DNA of 64,000 nucleotides from assembly GCA_950022655.1 (NCBI GenBank), contig OX465587.1:35955153-36019152 (forward strand), given 5' to 3'. The stretch comes from Alentia gelatinosa (Eukaryota; Annelida; Polychaeta; Phyllodocida; Polynoidae). Positions 1-11,546 of this stretch are shown in pieces. Within the stretch, counting starts at the first letter, position 1; the number at the start of each line of letters is the position of its first letter. Both the position numbers and the translations under genes were made by a program. The notes beneath the pieces were generated by a model. That model was given only the letters and a program-made list of their open reading frames with translations, did no database searches and had not been told where the DNA came from.

Positions 1-617
1 GTGACTGTCTGTGTCAACTGATCAGAAGTAGCTGTCAATTATTGAGACTCCCTCAGAAGTGTCTGTCAGTTGCTGATAGTGGTTAAGACTTTCTCAGGGG
101 TGCCTGTGAGTGTCAATCCGTCAGGAGTACCTGTCAGTGACTGGCGGTTTATCGGGAGTGGCTGTCATTGGCTGATACTCATACATGAGTGCATGTCAGC
201 GACTGACACTTAAACAGGTGTGAATTTCAGTAACTGACAGTAGTGTTGGCAAGCGGGAGTGGCCAATCGGGACTGCTGTCTATTGTCCAACACCTCCCGT
301 GTGACTGTCAGTGTGTCATTTAATCAGGAGTGTCTGTCAGTGACTGACAGTATTGGTGAATCAGCACAGCTGTCATCGTGTAACTGCAGTGACTGACAGT
401 GGATTAGGAGTTTCTGTCATTGCTGACAGTGAATTAGGAGTGTCTGTCATTGATTGACAGTGGTGGTAAATCAGTACGCCTGTCGACTATCAAACCCCTG
501 CGGCATGTCTGTCAGTGGCTAACAGTGAACCAGGGGTGTCTGTCAGTAACTGTCAGTAGTAATCAAAGCAGTCAACTGTCAACCCCTGTCAGTGAGTGCC
601 CGCTGCTGTCAGTCACC
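1..617. repeat. Degenerate CTGTCA/TGACAG tandem repeat up to the GPCR start codon
   Basis: The stretch is built from roughly 30-60 base imperfect units containing CTGTCAGT and ACTGACAG, often adjacent as an inverted pair (for example CTGTCAGTGACTGACAG near 337-353). The last unit (CTGTCAGTCACC) runs into the ATG at 618. The motif equals the TGACAG core bound by TALE homeodomain proteins (Meis/TGIF), but a simple repeat origin is enough to explain it. The reading frame stays open from 450, so an upstream Met exists inside the repeat; I do not consider it the real start. Confidence 0.8.
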
Positions 618-1868
618 ATGGCGTACGACTCGGGGGCGGCGGCGGTGAGCCCCGCGTCACAGTACGTCAACCAACTTGCCAACAAGAACGAAGGCATCCC
701 GTCGGAGAACGTCAATGAGGCCATGTACCTGTTCATCACTGCTGCCTCGGGACTCTTCCTCAACCTAGCCGTCATCACCTGCATAATCACGTGCAAGCCC
801 CTGCGTAAGATGACCAGCGCTTTCATCGTGCACGGCTGCGTGCTCGACATCATCAAGTGTGGCTACTGCGTGCCCTTCGCCCAGAGCCTGCTGCGGGACG
901 TCGCTCCCAGCTTCTGCACCATCCTCGGCGGCTCCTACGTGGTCGTCGTGACCGCCTCGGGCTTCAACATCGTCGCCATGATCTGCTGCGAGGCGTACAC
1001 CTTCAGCGAACACAATGTGGGCGGGGAGGCCAAGGGCAGCTTGTGCTGCGTAATTTTTGGCATTGTCATGGTCTACATCGGAAGCATCATCATCCACCTC
1101 GGACCTACAATCATCGGGGGTGACTTCAACTACAACGATCTCATTGGCAACTGTATTTTCGTCTATGGCACGATCAAAAGCTATGTAGTTCATGCTATGT
1201 GGATAGCAATTATGACCCTGGCCATGGTGGGAGCTATTTATTACCTAGTTTTCTTCTACCGCCACGTACAGTCCAACTCCACACATCGACTGGCCTCGCT
1301 GGTGCGAGCCTCCATTGCCATCTCCCGGGGGAACACACAGAACCAGAACATTCGCAAACTGGTGCAGGATTCGTTAAGTCGCGCTCGCGTGCTAATGACC
1401 ATCACGGGGCTCTTTATCCTGTGCTGGTATCCTCTCTTCATCCTCACACTCGTCGATCCGAAATTCGCGCAGCCGACCAAGATCTACAAACTGCTCACCT
1501 TCATCGCCTGGTCCAACTCGGCCATCAACCCTCTCGTACTTATCCTCTTCGACCGCAACATCAACATCTTCCGACGGCTACCGTGCTGCCCGACCTGTGC
1601 CCGGTGTCACGGCACCCGCGCCGGGGACGACGACGACCTCGAGCGGGACACGCCGCTGATGCCGAGCACAAGTCGCAGCACGACGCTCAGTCGGTCGAGC
1701 AGTCGCAACCCGACGCTACCCACGGCGACGGTGTACCAGCGGGTCGGGTGTCGCCTGTGCCAGGAGGGCCAGTCGCACACCAACACTCAGTGTAACGGCG
1801 GGGTGGGCAAGAGTTCCATCGTCCGAGACAGCTCTATTTGTGAACTGCACAGCCTCAGTATGTGTTGA
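618..1868 (+). CDS. Rhodopsin-like (family A) G-protein-coupled receptor, orphan, single exon
   Basis: A 416-residue seven-helix receptor, expected at the plasma membrane and coupling to heterotrimeric G proteins; the ligand cannot be inferred. Helices lie at about 37-58, 66-88, 101-124, 141-163, 186-213, 257-279 and 288-311. Visible family A hallmarks are N49 in helix 1, D77 in helix 2, C100 and C179 for the extracellular disulphide, CWYP at 269-272, and NP at 304-305. Odd points: the DRY position at the end of helix 3 reads EAY (125-127), so the arginine is missing, and NPxxY reads NPLVL, so the tyrosine is missing. The tail has a CC pair (323-324, possible palmitoylation), an acidic DDDD stretch and a Ser/Thr/Arg-rich segment. 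I chose the ATG at 618 because it sits in a near-perfect Kozak context (GTCACCATGG) and the 56 upstream in-frame residues are translated repeat. No intron is needed. I do not recognise the exact subfamily. Confidence 0.9.
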   Translation: MAYDSGAAAVSPASQYVNQLANKNEGIPSENVNEAMYLFITAASGLFLNLAVITCIITCKPLRKMTSAFIVHGCVLDIIKCGYCVPFAQSLLRDVAPSFCTILGGSYVVVVTASGFNIVAMICCEAYTFSEHNVGGEAKGSLCCVIFGIVMVYIGSIIIHLGPTIIGGDFNYNDLIGNCIFVYGTIKSYVVHAMWIAIMTLAMVGAIYYLVFFYRHVQSNSTHRLASLVRASIAISRGNTQNQNIRKLVQDSLSRARVLMTITGLFILCWYPLFILTLVDPKFAQPTKIYKLLTFIAWSNSAINPLVLILFDRNINIFRRLPCCPTCARCHGTRAGDDDDLERDTPLMPSTSRSTTLSRSSSRNPTLPTATVYQRVGCRLCQEGQSHTNTQCNGGVGKSSIVRDSSICELHSLSMC

Positions 1869-1999
1869 GGACCGGCGGGACTCTTTTTTATCGTTACGAC
1901 CACGATTTGTGTGTAAGTAAGATTGTCCACGACCGCATACGACTCGGTGTGTGTGTGTGTACACGGCTAATCAGGTTCACAGCAAGATCGTATCCCAGT

Positions 2000-2345
2000 G
2001 ACAACGCTGTGCACTGACAGGATCGCCAATGGAATGCTTGTTGACAGGATGGTCTACTGGCAGCACAGTTTCCTATCAAGATACTGTCAGCTTGTAGATA
2101 AGACACCGTCAGTTCGTTGACAGCACACTGTCAACCTATTGACAGTTAACTGTCAGGATATTGTAATGGATTGCTTGTTGAAAGGATGGTCTACTGGCAG
2201 CACAGTTTCCTATTAAGACACTGACAGCTGGTAGATTAAACAATGTCAGTTCGTTGACAGAACAGTGTCAACCTATTGACAGATAACTGTCAGTATATTG
2301 TCAGTTTTTTTGACAGGCTCCTGTCACTCTACTGACAGTATCATC
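2000..2345. repeat. CTGTCA/TGACAG repeat resuming downstream of the GPCR
   Basis: The motif that fills 1-617 resumes after the GPCR stop, including a duplicated unit of about 140 bases containing TGGTCTACTGGCAGCACAG (near 2049 and 2188). The receptor gene is therefore bracketed by the same repeat family. Confidence 0.75.
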
Positions 2346-3174
2346 AGCTCCGTATCCGGTCTGACATGTGGTTGTTTGAAACGCGTCATATCAAAGAGTG
2401 TTACTATTGCCCTGTGAATGAGAAGAAGAAGAAGAAAACGAAACATTGCTGACACAGCACAATTCTCACGAGTCCCTCAGAAAACTACAGATACCTGCTC
2501 CAACTCGAATAGGATTCTATTTTAATGCATGTGAAGGAATTGTTGCCCTCGGACCGGGAGCCTGGGGGACACCGGGTACAGCTGGCTGCCCGGCAATTCA
2601 TGTGGTTGGTTGGGTGTAAACTAGGACAGTTTCTGTCTGAAGCTCCACGCTGGGGATCATAATTGCTCTGCCAGAGCTGTTATCTTGTGATACAACCGAA
2701 TTGGGAGAAAACAATGAATAATAGATACCTAAGAAGAATACGATATCCCGCGAGGGAAAAGCTTGAGGGTTTAGGGCACGGAAGCCAAGCCCATCATCCC
2801 TCGTTGTTTTACTATTACTACTTCTACTACTCTCCCTGTTTAAGTACATATCGCGCCCGAACCCGGGCCGGCACCCGCGCCGATAGGTGGCGCCAGGTGA
2901 GGGGACGCGGAACCCGAACGTCCACGGGCGTCCTCAGAATTCTTCCGCCCGGAGTGTCTCCGCTGGTGGTATATGAGAAATGATACCCGCTCTTCTACTG
3001 TTCTGATGCGGGGTGACGTTTTGGCTCCAATAGTGAAGACCGTAAGTTCCACCTGCTTGACCTGCTCGACCTTTACCGACTCCGCAACAGCATAGGAGCT
3101 GCTCTCTTGCCTTGTGGTGTGTCTATTGACCAGCGTCGTATGAGTATCTGTCATGGGACTTGTCATCGTCACTC
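2346..3174. other. No gene recognised; GC-rich patch 2855-2960
   Basis: It contains a short GAA run (2421-2435) and a GC-rich patch around 2855-2960. The patch has no frame with convincing splice sites or recognisable similarity. Confidence 0.4.
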
Positions 3175-3960
3175 AGCCGGTCATCACGTGAGATAAGTTA
3201 CATGACCCGTCATGTCAAGTGTCTGATTTACTTGGTCTTCATAAGAGATCAGTGACATGACCTATCATGACATGACCTATCATCGTCAAGTTACGTGACC
3301 TATCATCGTCCAAATGTTCATGTCACTTGGCTGTCATGTGATATTCATGAAATATCATTGTCAGGTGTTCACATTATGTGATATATCATCACAATGTGGG
3401 CCTACACAGCGTGTTCACGTTACCAGGTCGTTAAGGGATATTATTCCAGGAATCAACACCATCAAGTTACCTGTAATATGTAATATCATCCCCGAATCAA
3501 CACCATCCAATGAACTGTAATATGTAATATTATCCCGGAATCAACACCATCATGTGACCTGTTATAATGAGATATTATCCAGGGAATCAACACCATCATA
3601 TGACCTAGTAACAGCACGATATGATGGTCATGTGACTTACCATCAACAAGCGTTCACGTCAACTAGCTATTACGTGATATTTTTCACATGAAACATCTCG
3701 TCTTTACATCAATGTTCACGTCACCTAGATGTCACATTGTACCTGCTATGGGATATATCACCATCACATGTTTTTATTATCTGGCAATCAGGTGATAAAC
3801 ATCATGCAACCTATCACTGTCACATGATAATTGTCATGTGACAAGGTCATGTGACTATGACTGTCAAGTGACTTATCATAATCATGAATTCATATCAAAT
3901 GGCAGTCATGTGAGGTGAACTACGATCGTCATCTAATAATGTCACATGACTACTACCTGT
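3175..3960. repeat. Degenerate TCATGTGAC / TATCATCGTCA repeat
   Basis: Irregular units of roughly 25-60 bases built from GTCATGTGAC, CACGTGA and (C)TATCATCGTCA. Many units carry the E-box-like core CATGTG or CACGTG. No coding potential seen. Confidence 0.65.
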
Positions 3961-6900
3961 CATGTGACTTTCCACACGTGATCAACATCAAGATGGCCGA
4001 CACGCTGTCCACACCATTTGGCCAAGTTCTCTTTGTGCGTCCAGTATACTCCACCGAAGTTTGCCTCTCTCTCTGAAACTGGTGATGAGCACAACATTGA
4101 GTGGGGATATCTCCCAGGCTGTCCGACTACCGCCAAGGCTAACTGACCATTGTGTAGCCCGTCATGGGCATTAATAAGCGTCATTCTGCCAAGGGTTTCT
4201 CAGAGCTAGCTGAGTGTAGTATGGAGAGCGGTCTAATTTGGTTAATTTTCTCAGAGCTCCTTGTGGAAAGGCAGGCAAGCAGGGGCGGCAAATGGCGCCC
4301 GTCTTTTTTTTGTAACTGATTTTTAGTCGCTTTGTATGTTAGACTTAGTGGTGTGACCAGAAAATCAGTTATTTCTTCTACACAGTCGAGGGAACAATTT
4401 AGAACCTCAAACAATTGTGTTTTTGTCCCTATTTTGTAATTTCAATGGGAAATATAATCATGAGAAAAGAAAACGATGTTGTGTAGAAACAATGAAGATA
4501 TTTGTTTTTTGTCATTTGTTTGACGTTACGCACAACGAAACAAGCAAATCTATGATTAGGTACAAGAGTTTTAGAACATATTTATATGTTGCAATCCATG
4601 TAAAAGGATAATCAGACTATGTTTCTTCTTGGTGTCTAACATTTGTGTTTTTATAGTTTGTAAGTTGTTAACAACTGGGTTTACTATTCACCCTGTGCTA
4701 GAATATACCACAGCACCAACCCAAATCTAATTCACATTACGTGATCAATTTTCGTCATTTATCAAAGGATTTCGGTGAGAGAAAAAATTATAAATTTCGA
4801 GTCGAGTTTTCTTATAAGAAAACTGAGGATATGTCACAGGTTATAATATATAATAATAAAAGTGTAGCAATACAGAAAATGTCTCCGTACTTATACGAGT
4901 GACTCATTTGTCTTTCAAACAAAAACTCTAACTAGGAAACTTCTCTCACGTTGTATATAGATGAGTTGATTTGTGAGGGGTGAGATGTACACTAGAACTG
5001 TAACCATGCTCGCCGTGATGGAAACTAAGACAAATTATCTATTGTACATGTCGTTCTGTTGTCCTCTGACAAGGAGATAATGTTTATTATAATGCTACTA
5101 ATAAAGGAAGTGTCTTCAACATGGATTCGTTTACTTCAGTCGTAGTACCACTATTCGATCCCCATTCATCGCTCAATGACCACTTTTTCGGATTTCAAAC
5201 CTGTCAATCATATCATTAAGCCACGCCCGTATGCTAATTGACAGGAGCTCTGAGCTGCTCTAATTAGGTCACAACAAGGGCATTTTCCAGTCTTAACCAT
5301 TCGTCTCCAGGATCGACAGGGACAGACACAGTGGAGTATGGCATTGTTAGGTCACTATAAGAAATCCATGGGAATTCAAAAATCTGTCATTCTTTTCACC
5401 TATCCTCACCCTAAATGACAACTCATCCGCCTGACCAAAGACTCAATGAGGTCATAACATTAATCCATCACATTCCCCTATACAGACCCACATATATTCT
5501 ATCTATGCATCTATACATCTACACATATTCCTATACACCTATGGCCGTACACTCTATGCTTACACCACGTTCTAAGGGGTGGAGTAACTTATGTGTACTA
5601 CCCAAGGTTGCCGTATACTACGCAAGGTTGCCGAACTTATGTGTACTACTCAAGGTTGCCGTATACTACGCAAGGTTGCCGTATACTACCCGAGGTTTAA
5701 ATCTAGACCATTCAGATTGTCCCTTACAAAATTCATAGGAAAAGCGCAGTGGGGAGAAAACATACATTGTTAAGTTACTCAATAAGGTTGTATCTGAGCA
5801 AATAACGCTAATTATCTTTATTAAACCAAATTTGAAGGTAAATAAGAATAGGGAAACCAAGGCTTAGAAAAATCTTTCCGAGCCTTACCTCGTAACTTTG
5901 ACTTTCTCTCGCCGGAACATAGTTTCCCTCTATTCCGTATTTGTCCATATATGTAGACATATATCATATAACCATATACATTGCATATGTGTACATGTAT
6001 ATGCAAATATTGACATGTATCATATATCCACATATATATACATATATCATGTAACTACATATATACATATATGTCCAACTATGTAAACGTAGGCATGTGC
6101 ATACATGTTAATGTATATATCATATATAATATAACCTCTACAATAACTTTCTTCATCGCCTTCCCTAAATAAAACCGAAATATGATTGACATACCCGATA
6201 CTTCATTCTGGTAATTAAATGTAATTAAAGTACCCTTGCTCTTGACGCTAGTATCCACATGACACATCAGACCCTTTATGAGGATTCTTTCCCTACACGG
6301 TCAGATTTCCGGAGTATGAGCGGCCTCTCATATTATCTCCAATGCTCCTGGTGCTATCACTAGGTCCACGTCCCAACTTTTTCTGTTTCCTGCATTTCTG
6401 CTTCAATGATCACTGTTTCTATAACCGCCTCTTATCCAGCAGCAACCCAGTTCACATAAACCTCTCTATTCTCTAATAGTCCCATGGCCAGAACATTCTT
6501 TCCGCTGCTATTCGGCTTGGTTTTATTTCTTGTATCTTTTGATCTATGGTACCCAGTTGACCCTAACGAGGTCCAGGAATCCAGACATTGCGTGCTGTAT
6601 CAAGACAAAATGATTCATATTTACTACAGATAGATTATGGAATGTTCAATGAATAAAACACATTTTTTTCTCTTCATCCTATGTTTTCCACTTTTACTGG
6701 AATACGCTACAGCACTGGTTTGGCTCCTTTTTAGCCTTCTTCACTATAATTGCCACTATAATTGTTTCTTATTTCTATCATTTTATTTTGCCCATATTTC
6801 ATCTTTCATGGTACATTATCAAGAGGCTAAGAGAAAGTTAACTTTTGAGATATAGTCCTTATATCCTATCTCGTTTCTGTCATGCCTCTGCTTCGACCAG

Positions 6901-7769
6901 GGCTATGTTAGTGTCCCTAGATGGCTTAAGTCAACATTCACCTGTCTTTTAGCATTAATCTAGCTTGTCTTGCTTCTTGTTTATCCCTGAGTGAAAATAA
7001 TTACTAAATCAACTCTAAGAATGTCCTGTCGAACTGGAGACCATGCTGTCCTTCCTCAATCAGTAACAAATGCCGTTCCATATCAGACCATAAACCAGAT
7101 ATCCCTCGCTCTTTGACTAAGCCTCAATGTCTTCTACCATGGCCTAATCCAGCCTGCCCTTGGCCTATCAAAGCCTAAGCTCAAGCTTTGTGTCCTATAA
7201 GAGGGGATTGGCTGTGGCTGCCTCTCCCCACTCAAGGCTTAGGATAGATGGCTTAGTGGCTCCCTCCCTCGTCTCGTAGGCTCCCATCTGTCGCGAACAC
7301 TTTTCGCGAACCACGACCAAAGCCTGGTCCTCCTCTTGTATATCTGTATTCTCCCCATTATCGACCACATCAATAATTCATCGCTAGGAGCGCCACCTCG
7401 CCCTCTACTGGCCAGACTTGATGTTACTGTGAGGAGTGATGGTTGTCAGTGATCACAACAAACAGTGTATGAAGCCATGTAGGGTTTTACGTATGATGAT
7501 GTCATGCAATGTGGCCACATGACATTGGATTGACCACATGACATTCACATTCACATGAAATATCATCAGTCAACAAATGTGGTTATGAGGAGTTACAAGA
7601 ATTACAATATGACCTTGAGCAATCTAAAGAAATTTGCCAATTTACTTAATGACCCAGCTACCTAGAAATCTATGCAGATATTTGCATGAATATGTGAGAT
7701 TGGCATGGGCAAATAACACTGACATGATCATTTAACATCAACGTTCAGAGTAATTTACATTTAATACAA
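3961..7769. other. Gene-free stretch; short local repeats
   Basis: No convincing exon on either strand. It holds a short direct repeat near 5587-5697 (units ending in CAAGGTTGCCGTATACTAC), an AT-rich tract of ATATAC steps at 5940-6130, and otherwise unique AT-rich sequence. Confidence 0.5.
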
Positions 7770-8062
7770 GACACTACGCTACATAGCCCCAACACAGTGA
7801 GTACTACGCTATGAAAACTGGACTCTACTCTACAGTTTACCCTATGTCTAAGTAACGACCAGGGACACTTTGCTGTGGTTGTTCTACCAGAATACTCCGT
7901 GAAACATTTTAAGAGGGTATCTGTGAGATACCTTGAAGAGTGGTATCGTGTTATGTCGTATTCACAGTCACTCGCAACCCATGAAAAATGTAACTTAGGG
8001 TTTATTAAACGTAGCGTAGTGTCTATCGTTGTCGTAGCGTGCTGGCTATGGAGCATAGTGTC
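7770..8062. mobile_element. Foldback MITE-like element, about 293 bp
   Basis: The ends are inverted copies: GACACTACGCTACATAG at the left, matched by CTATGGAGCATAGTGTC at the right. The interior has open frames on both strands without recognisable protein similarity, so I treat it as a non-autonomous element. Confidence 0.5.
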
Positions 8063-8299
8063 AAGATAACAAATCATCTAATGGATTCACTATATTCTGA
8101 AAAAGAAACCTGTCTGACCCACGCCAATATTTGGTTATAGTGTTGAATTACATGAAAACATTACCCTGCATTGCCTGAAACCGACGGAATAAACGCTTAA
8201 GAAGTTAAGTAATTACAACTAAAGCCAGGCCTGGAACAGTTTCCTGCAGCAACCAGCGATTTCCTCCTAACTTGATGCTCGCCGGGAATCAGTTCAACG

Positions 8300-8528
8300 C
8301 TAATCCGGCGATCGCCATTTTGAGACGCTGGGCTGCGTGAAATCGCCCAGTCAGCTGTGGAAAAGCTTACTTTATTTTCTCTCGATTTTTCTCGCGAGAT
8401 TCTCGCGGCGGACGTGTGTTTATTGTGCAGCGTCCACTCGTGGCCGTGTGTTAGTATACGGCCACCACCTGACGCCGGCCCCAACGGAAGTGACGTTATC
8501 GCAGCTCCGCAGACGAGGCCCCGCGCGC
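8300..8528 (+). promoter_or_regulatory. CpG-rich promoter-like region
   Basis: A CpG-dense island in AT-rich surroundings. It carries a YY1-like GCCATTTTG near 8316, the palindrome TCTCGCGAGA at 8390-8399 (a known housekeeping promoter element), a second TCTCGCG at 8400, and an ETS/CRE composite CGGAAGTGACGT at 8485-8496. This combination is typical of TATA-less metazoan promoters. It lies directly before a possible first exon ending in a GTGAGC donor at 8573. Confidence 0.55.
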
Positions 8529-8572
8529 ATGCTCAGGATCCTTTCTGAGCTGGTTGCCACAGACAATAAAAG
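8529..8572 (+). CDS. Candidate gene, exon 1
   Basis: Fourteen codons plus two bases, ending AATAAAAG before GTGAGC. The start choice is uncertain because an in-frame ATG exists at 8337. Confidence 0.3.
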
Positions 8573-10031
8573 GTGAGCGATTGTGGTAAGTGGGGTGGCA
8601 GGAGGGTCCACATGGAGGTTCATTTGTTCGGAACTGGTAGTTGGTGGTGGGTTGACTCTGCAGGGAAACAGGTCGAGGAGAAGTGTGGGAGAAGGGTCCA
8701 GTAGAATGGCGGGGTATGTAGGGGAGAGGGTTTAGTGAAAGGGTGGGGTATATATAGGGGAGAAGAGTTTAGTGGAAGGGTGGGGTATATATAGGGGAGA
8801 AGAGTTTAGTGGAAGGGTGGGGCAGGCAGGGTTGAATGGAAGGGTGGAGTATGTAGGGGGAAGGGTTCAGTGGAAGGGTGGGGCAGTTAAGGAAGGGTTA
8901 AGTGGAAGGGTAGTGCATGTAGGGAGAAGGGTTTAGTGGAAGGGTTGGGTATGTAGGGGAGAAGGGTTCAGTGGAAGGGTGGGGCAGTTAAGGAGGGGTT
9001 AAGTGGAAGGGTAGTGTATGTAGGGAGAAGGGTTAAGTAGAAGGGTGGTGTATGTATGGGAGAAGGGTTCAGTGGAAGGGTGGGGCAGTTAAGGAAGGGT
9101 TTAGTGGAAGGGTTGTGTATGTAGGGAGAAGGGTTCAGTAGAAGGGTTGTGTATGTATGGGAGAAGAGTTCAGTGGAAGGGTGGGGCAGTTAAGGAAGGG
9201 TTTAGCGGAAGGGTTGTGTATGTAGGGAGAAGGGTTTAGTAGAAGGGTGGTGTATGTAGGGGAGAAAAGTTTAGTGGAAGGGTGGGGCAGGCAGGGTTGA
9301 ATGGAAGGGTGGAGTATGTATGGGGAAGGGTTGAGAGGAAGGGTGGGTTAGTAAGCAAGAAGGGTTGAGTGGAGAGTGGGTAGTCAGGGAGAAGGGTTGA
9401 GTGGAAGGTGGGGTAGTCAGGCAGAAGGGTTGAGTGGGGAGTGGGGTAGTCAGGGAGGAGGGTTGAGTGGGGAGTGGGGTAGTCAGGGAAGAGGGTTGAG
9501 TGGAGAGTGGGGCAGTAAGGGAGAAGGGCTGAGAGGAGGGTGGGGTAGTTAGCAAGAAGGGTTGAGTGGAGGGTAGGGAAGTCAGGGGAAAGGGTATAAA
9601 GGAAGGGTGGGATAGAGTAAGTGAGAAGGGTTGAGTGGAGGGTGGGGTAGTCAGGGGGAAGGGCTGAGGGGAGGGTGGGATAGTAAGTGAGGAGGGTTTG
9701 GTGGCAGCGAGGGGGGAATGCAGAAAGAGGTGGCGCTCGATAACAAGATCTCCAAGCAGAGGTAAGTAACTGTATAGTGGAGAGACATTAGGCGATTCTT
9801 CGCTGGGAGAGTGGTTCCTGTAACAGCTGAGTTTATAGAAACGGACACTCAGATAGCACCTAGACATTAGTGCGACTGTGCACCCCCAGGTGGCGTGAGC
9901 ACCACACGTCCGCGTCTATTAGAGACGCTGGTGATGACGTCACAGACGCCGCATACACCGACATAGACCGCCAGGCGTCGCCTTCAGACACGCCCTCTAC
10001 ATCACGTGACAGTCTCGCTATGACCTTATAA
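8529..10031 (+). CDS. Candidate three-exon gene, product not recognised
   Basis: Proposed exons are 8529-8572, 9708-9761 and 9890-10031. They join in frame (phases 2 and 2) to a 79-residue product ending at TAA 10029-10031. Exon 2 has a strong GTAAGT donor and exon 3 a good acceptor (CACCCCCAG). The exon 2/3 junction and C-terminus, with a basic KQRWREHH segment and a Ser/Thr/Asp-rich tail, look like a soluble or cytoplasmic tail. Weak points: the exon 2 acceptor sits in a purine-rich minisatellite without a pyrimidine tract (the alternative, 9724, is in the same frame but needs a different upstream phase). The frame upstream of 8529 is also open back to 8337, which would give a longer N-terminus. 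The MLRILSELVATDNK start is an inference from the promoter context. No family recognised. Confidence 0.35.
8700..9700. repeat. G-rich minisatellite, about 30-35 bp units
   Basis: Units of the type GGGAGAAGGGTTGAGTGGA and GGGTGGGGTAGTCAG, purine-rich on the + strand, with many GGG runs (G-quadruplex potential). It fills nearly the whole first intron of the candidate gene and stops a few bases before proposed exon 2. The complementary-strand open frame is repeat-derived. Confidence 0.85.
9708..9761 (+). CDS. Candidate gene, exon 2
   Basis: Encodes a charged segment (KEVALDNKISKQ) and ends at a consensus AG/GTAAGT donor. The left edge is ambiguous (AG at 9706-9707 or 9722-9723). Confidence 0.4.
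9890..10031 (+). CDS. Candidate gene, last exon
   Basis: Begins after CACCCCCAG, stays open for 46 codons in the phase left by exon 2, and ends with TAA. It is GC- and CpG-rich against an AT-rich flank. The encoded tail is rich in Asp, Ser and Thr. Confidence 0.45.
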
Positions 10032-10097
10032 GGTATGAGAGACTTTTTCAGGGTATTTAACTTCGAGTCAGAAACTTCTGATTTGTGTTTGTTTGTT

Positions 10098-10520
10098 TTA
10101 GTTAAAGGCATATCGGACAATTTGGTTTGAAAATCAAAACCCATGTAATTTTCCTAAAAATTGGATGTGATGATCTTCCAAGTGTTGTAGAACATATATC
10201 TAACTTAAAAATTAGGGGTCACCATGCTTGTTTTTGATTTAATGATCAATATTATGATAATTCCATAATAGTATATATAAAAAAAATTAAAAGTCGCTTT
10301 TCACATAGTAAAACCCATGTCATTTTCCTCAAACCTTTACAGAATATAGTAGATGTATAGTACTATACATTTAATTACGTTTTAGAATTCATAGGTTACC
10401 ATCCTTGTCTTTCGAAGGTCTTGATGAAAAATGTATTTTTCATTACATTAATTGGCCTATTATGCCTAATACGTTTGGATAAACTGGACAAAACGTTAGA
10501 TTTACTCATTTGGCATTAGA
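10098..10520. mobile_element. TTAA-flanked MITE family, partial copy
   Basis: Starts TTAAAGGCATATCGGACAAT and shares blocks such as ATCTAACTTAAAAATTAGGG and AAACCCATGT with copies at 31180-31450 and 61552-62085. The right end is poorly defined. The TTAA at the border suggests piggyBac-like mobilisation. Confidence 0.5.
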
Positions 10521-10554
10521 ATGAATCCTAAGGAATCGGTTTTATTGATAATTG

Positions 10555-11390
10555 ACAACATTTAAAAATTTCCAGGAGAAATTGATCCTGACAACAAACA
10601 GGGAGAAACCGATACTGGCAACAAACACATAAACTGAAACTGAAAATGGACAGGGAGAAACCAATATTGACAACAAAAGGGTGAAACAAATATTGACCAC
10701 AAAGAGAGAGAAACCGCTACTGACAATAAACAGGGAGAAACTGATACTCGCAACAAACTGAGAAACTGATACAAACAACAAACAAGGAGAACTGATACTC
10801 ACAAGAAACGGGGAGAAACTGATACTGAGGGATACAACCAGAGGGAATCCGATACTGGAAATAAACAGGGAGAAACTGTTACTAACAACAAACAGGGAGA
10901 AACCGATACTGACAACAAACAGGGAGAAACCGATACTGGCAATAAAGAGGGAGAAACTGTTACTAACAACAAATAGGGAGAAACTGTTACTAACAACAAA
11001 TAGGGAGAAACCGATGCTAACAACAAACAGGGAGAAACCGATGCTAACAACAAACAGGGAGAAACCGATGCTAACAACAAACAGGGAGAAACCGATACTG
11101 ACGAAAGACAGGGAAGAACTTACACTGACAACAAACAGGGAGAAACCGATAGTGGCAATAAACAGGGAGAAACCAATGCTGACAACAAACAGGGAGAAAC
11201 CGATACTCACAACACACAGAGAAACTGATACTAACAACAAACAGGGAGAAACCGATGCTGACAACAAATAGGGAAAAGCTGATACTCGCAACAAACAGAA
11301 ACTGATACAAACAACAAACAGGGAGAAACCGATACTGACAACACACCCAAAGAAACCGATACTGACAATACACACACACACAGAAGCGAA
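10555..11390. repeat. 27-bp minisatellite
   Basis: About 30 copies of a 27-base unit (core ACAAACAGGGAGAAACCGAT). Because 27 is a multiple of three, the minus strand stays open and would encode a hydrophobic nonapeptide repeat (GFSLFVVSI). I regard the frame as a by-product of the repeat. Confidence 0.85.
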
Positions 11391-11546
11391 GGTGAACACA
11401 GGGAGGAGCCCCGGGGCGTCCTCCAGTACGTCCTGCCCGCCCGGCTCATCAAAGAAATGACAGGTCCTTGTTTCCATGACAACCTTATCGGCTGGCACAG
11501 GTCCTGGTTGTACGCGACTGCACGCGTCTCGCTGAGCGGGAGATAA
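11373..11546 (+). pseudogene. Coding-like fragment, possibly decayed retroelement integrase zinc-binding segment
   Basis: After a CA-rich, acceptor-like tract, a frame runs to TAA at 11544. It includes VLPARLIKEM, then FHDN and GWHRSWLYATAR. The order VLP-x-x-LI-x-E, HDN, then a basic/aromatic stretch recalls the H2C2 region upstream of Ty3/gypsy integrases, but the expected GHxG is not intact and nothing else of an element is visible. It could equally be an unrelated terminal exon. Confidence 0.25.

Noticed and set aside
450..617. In-frame upstream Met giving a 472-residue GPCR
   Set aside because: The extra 56 residues are translated CTGTCA repeat; the ATG at 618 has a Kozak context and fits family N-terminal length.
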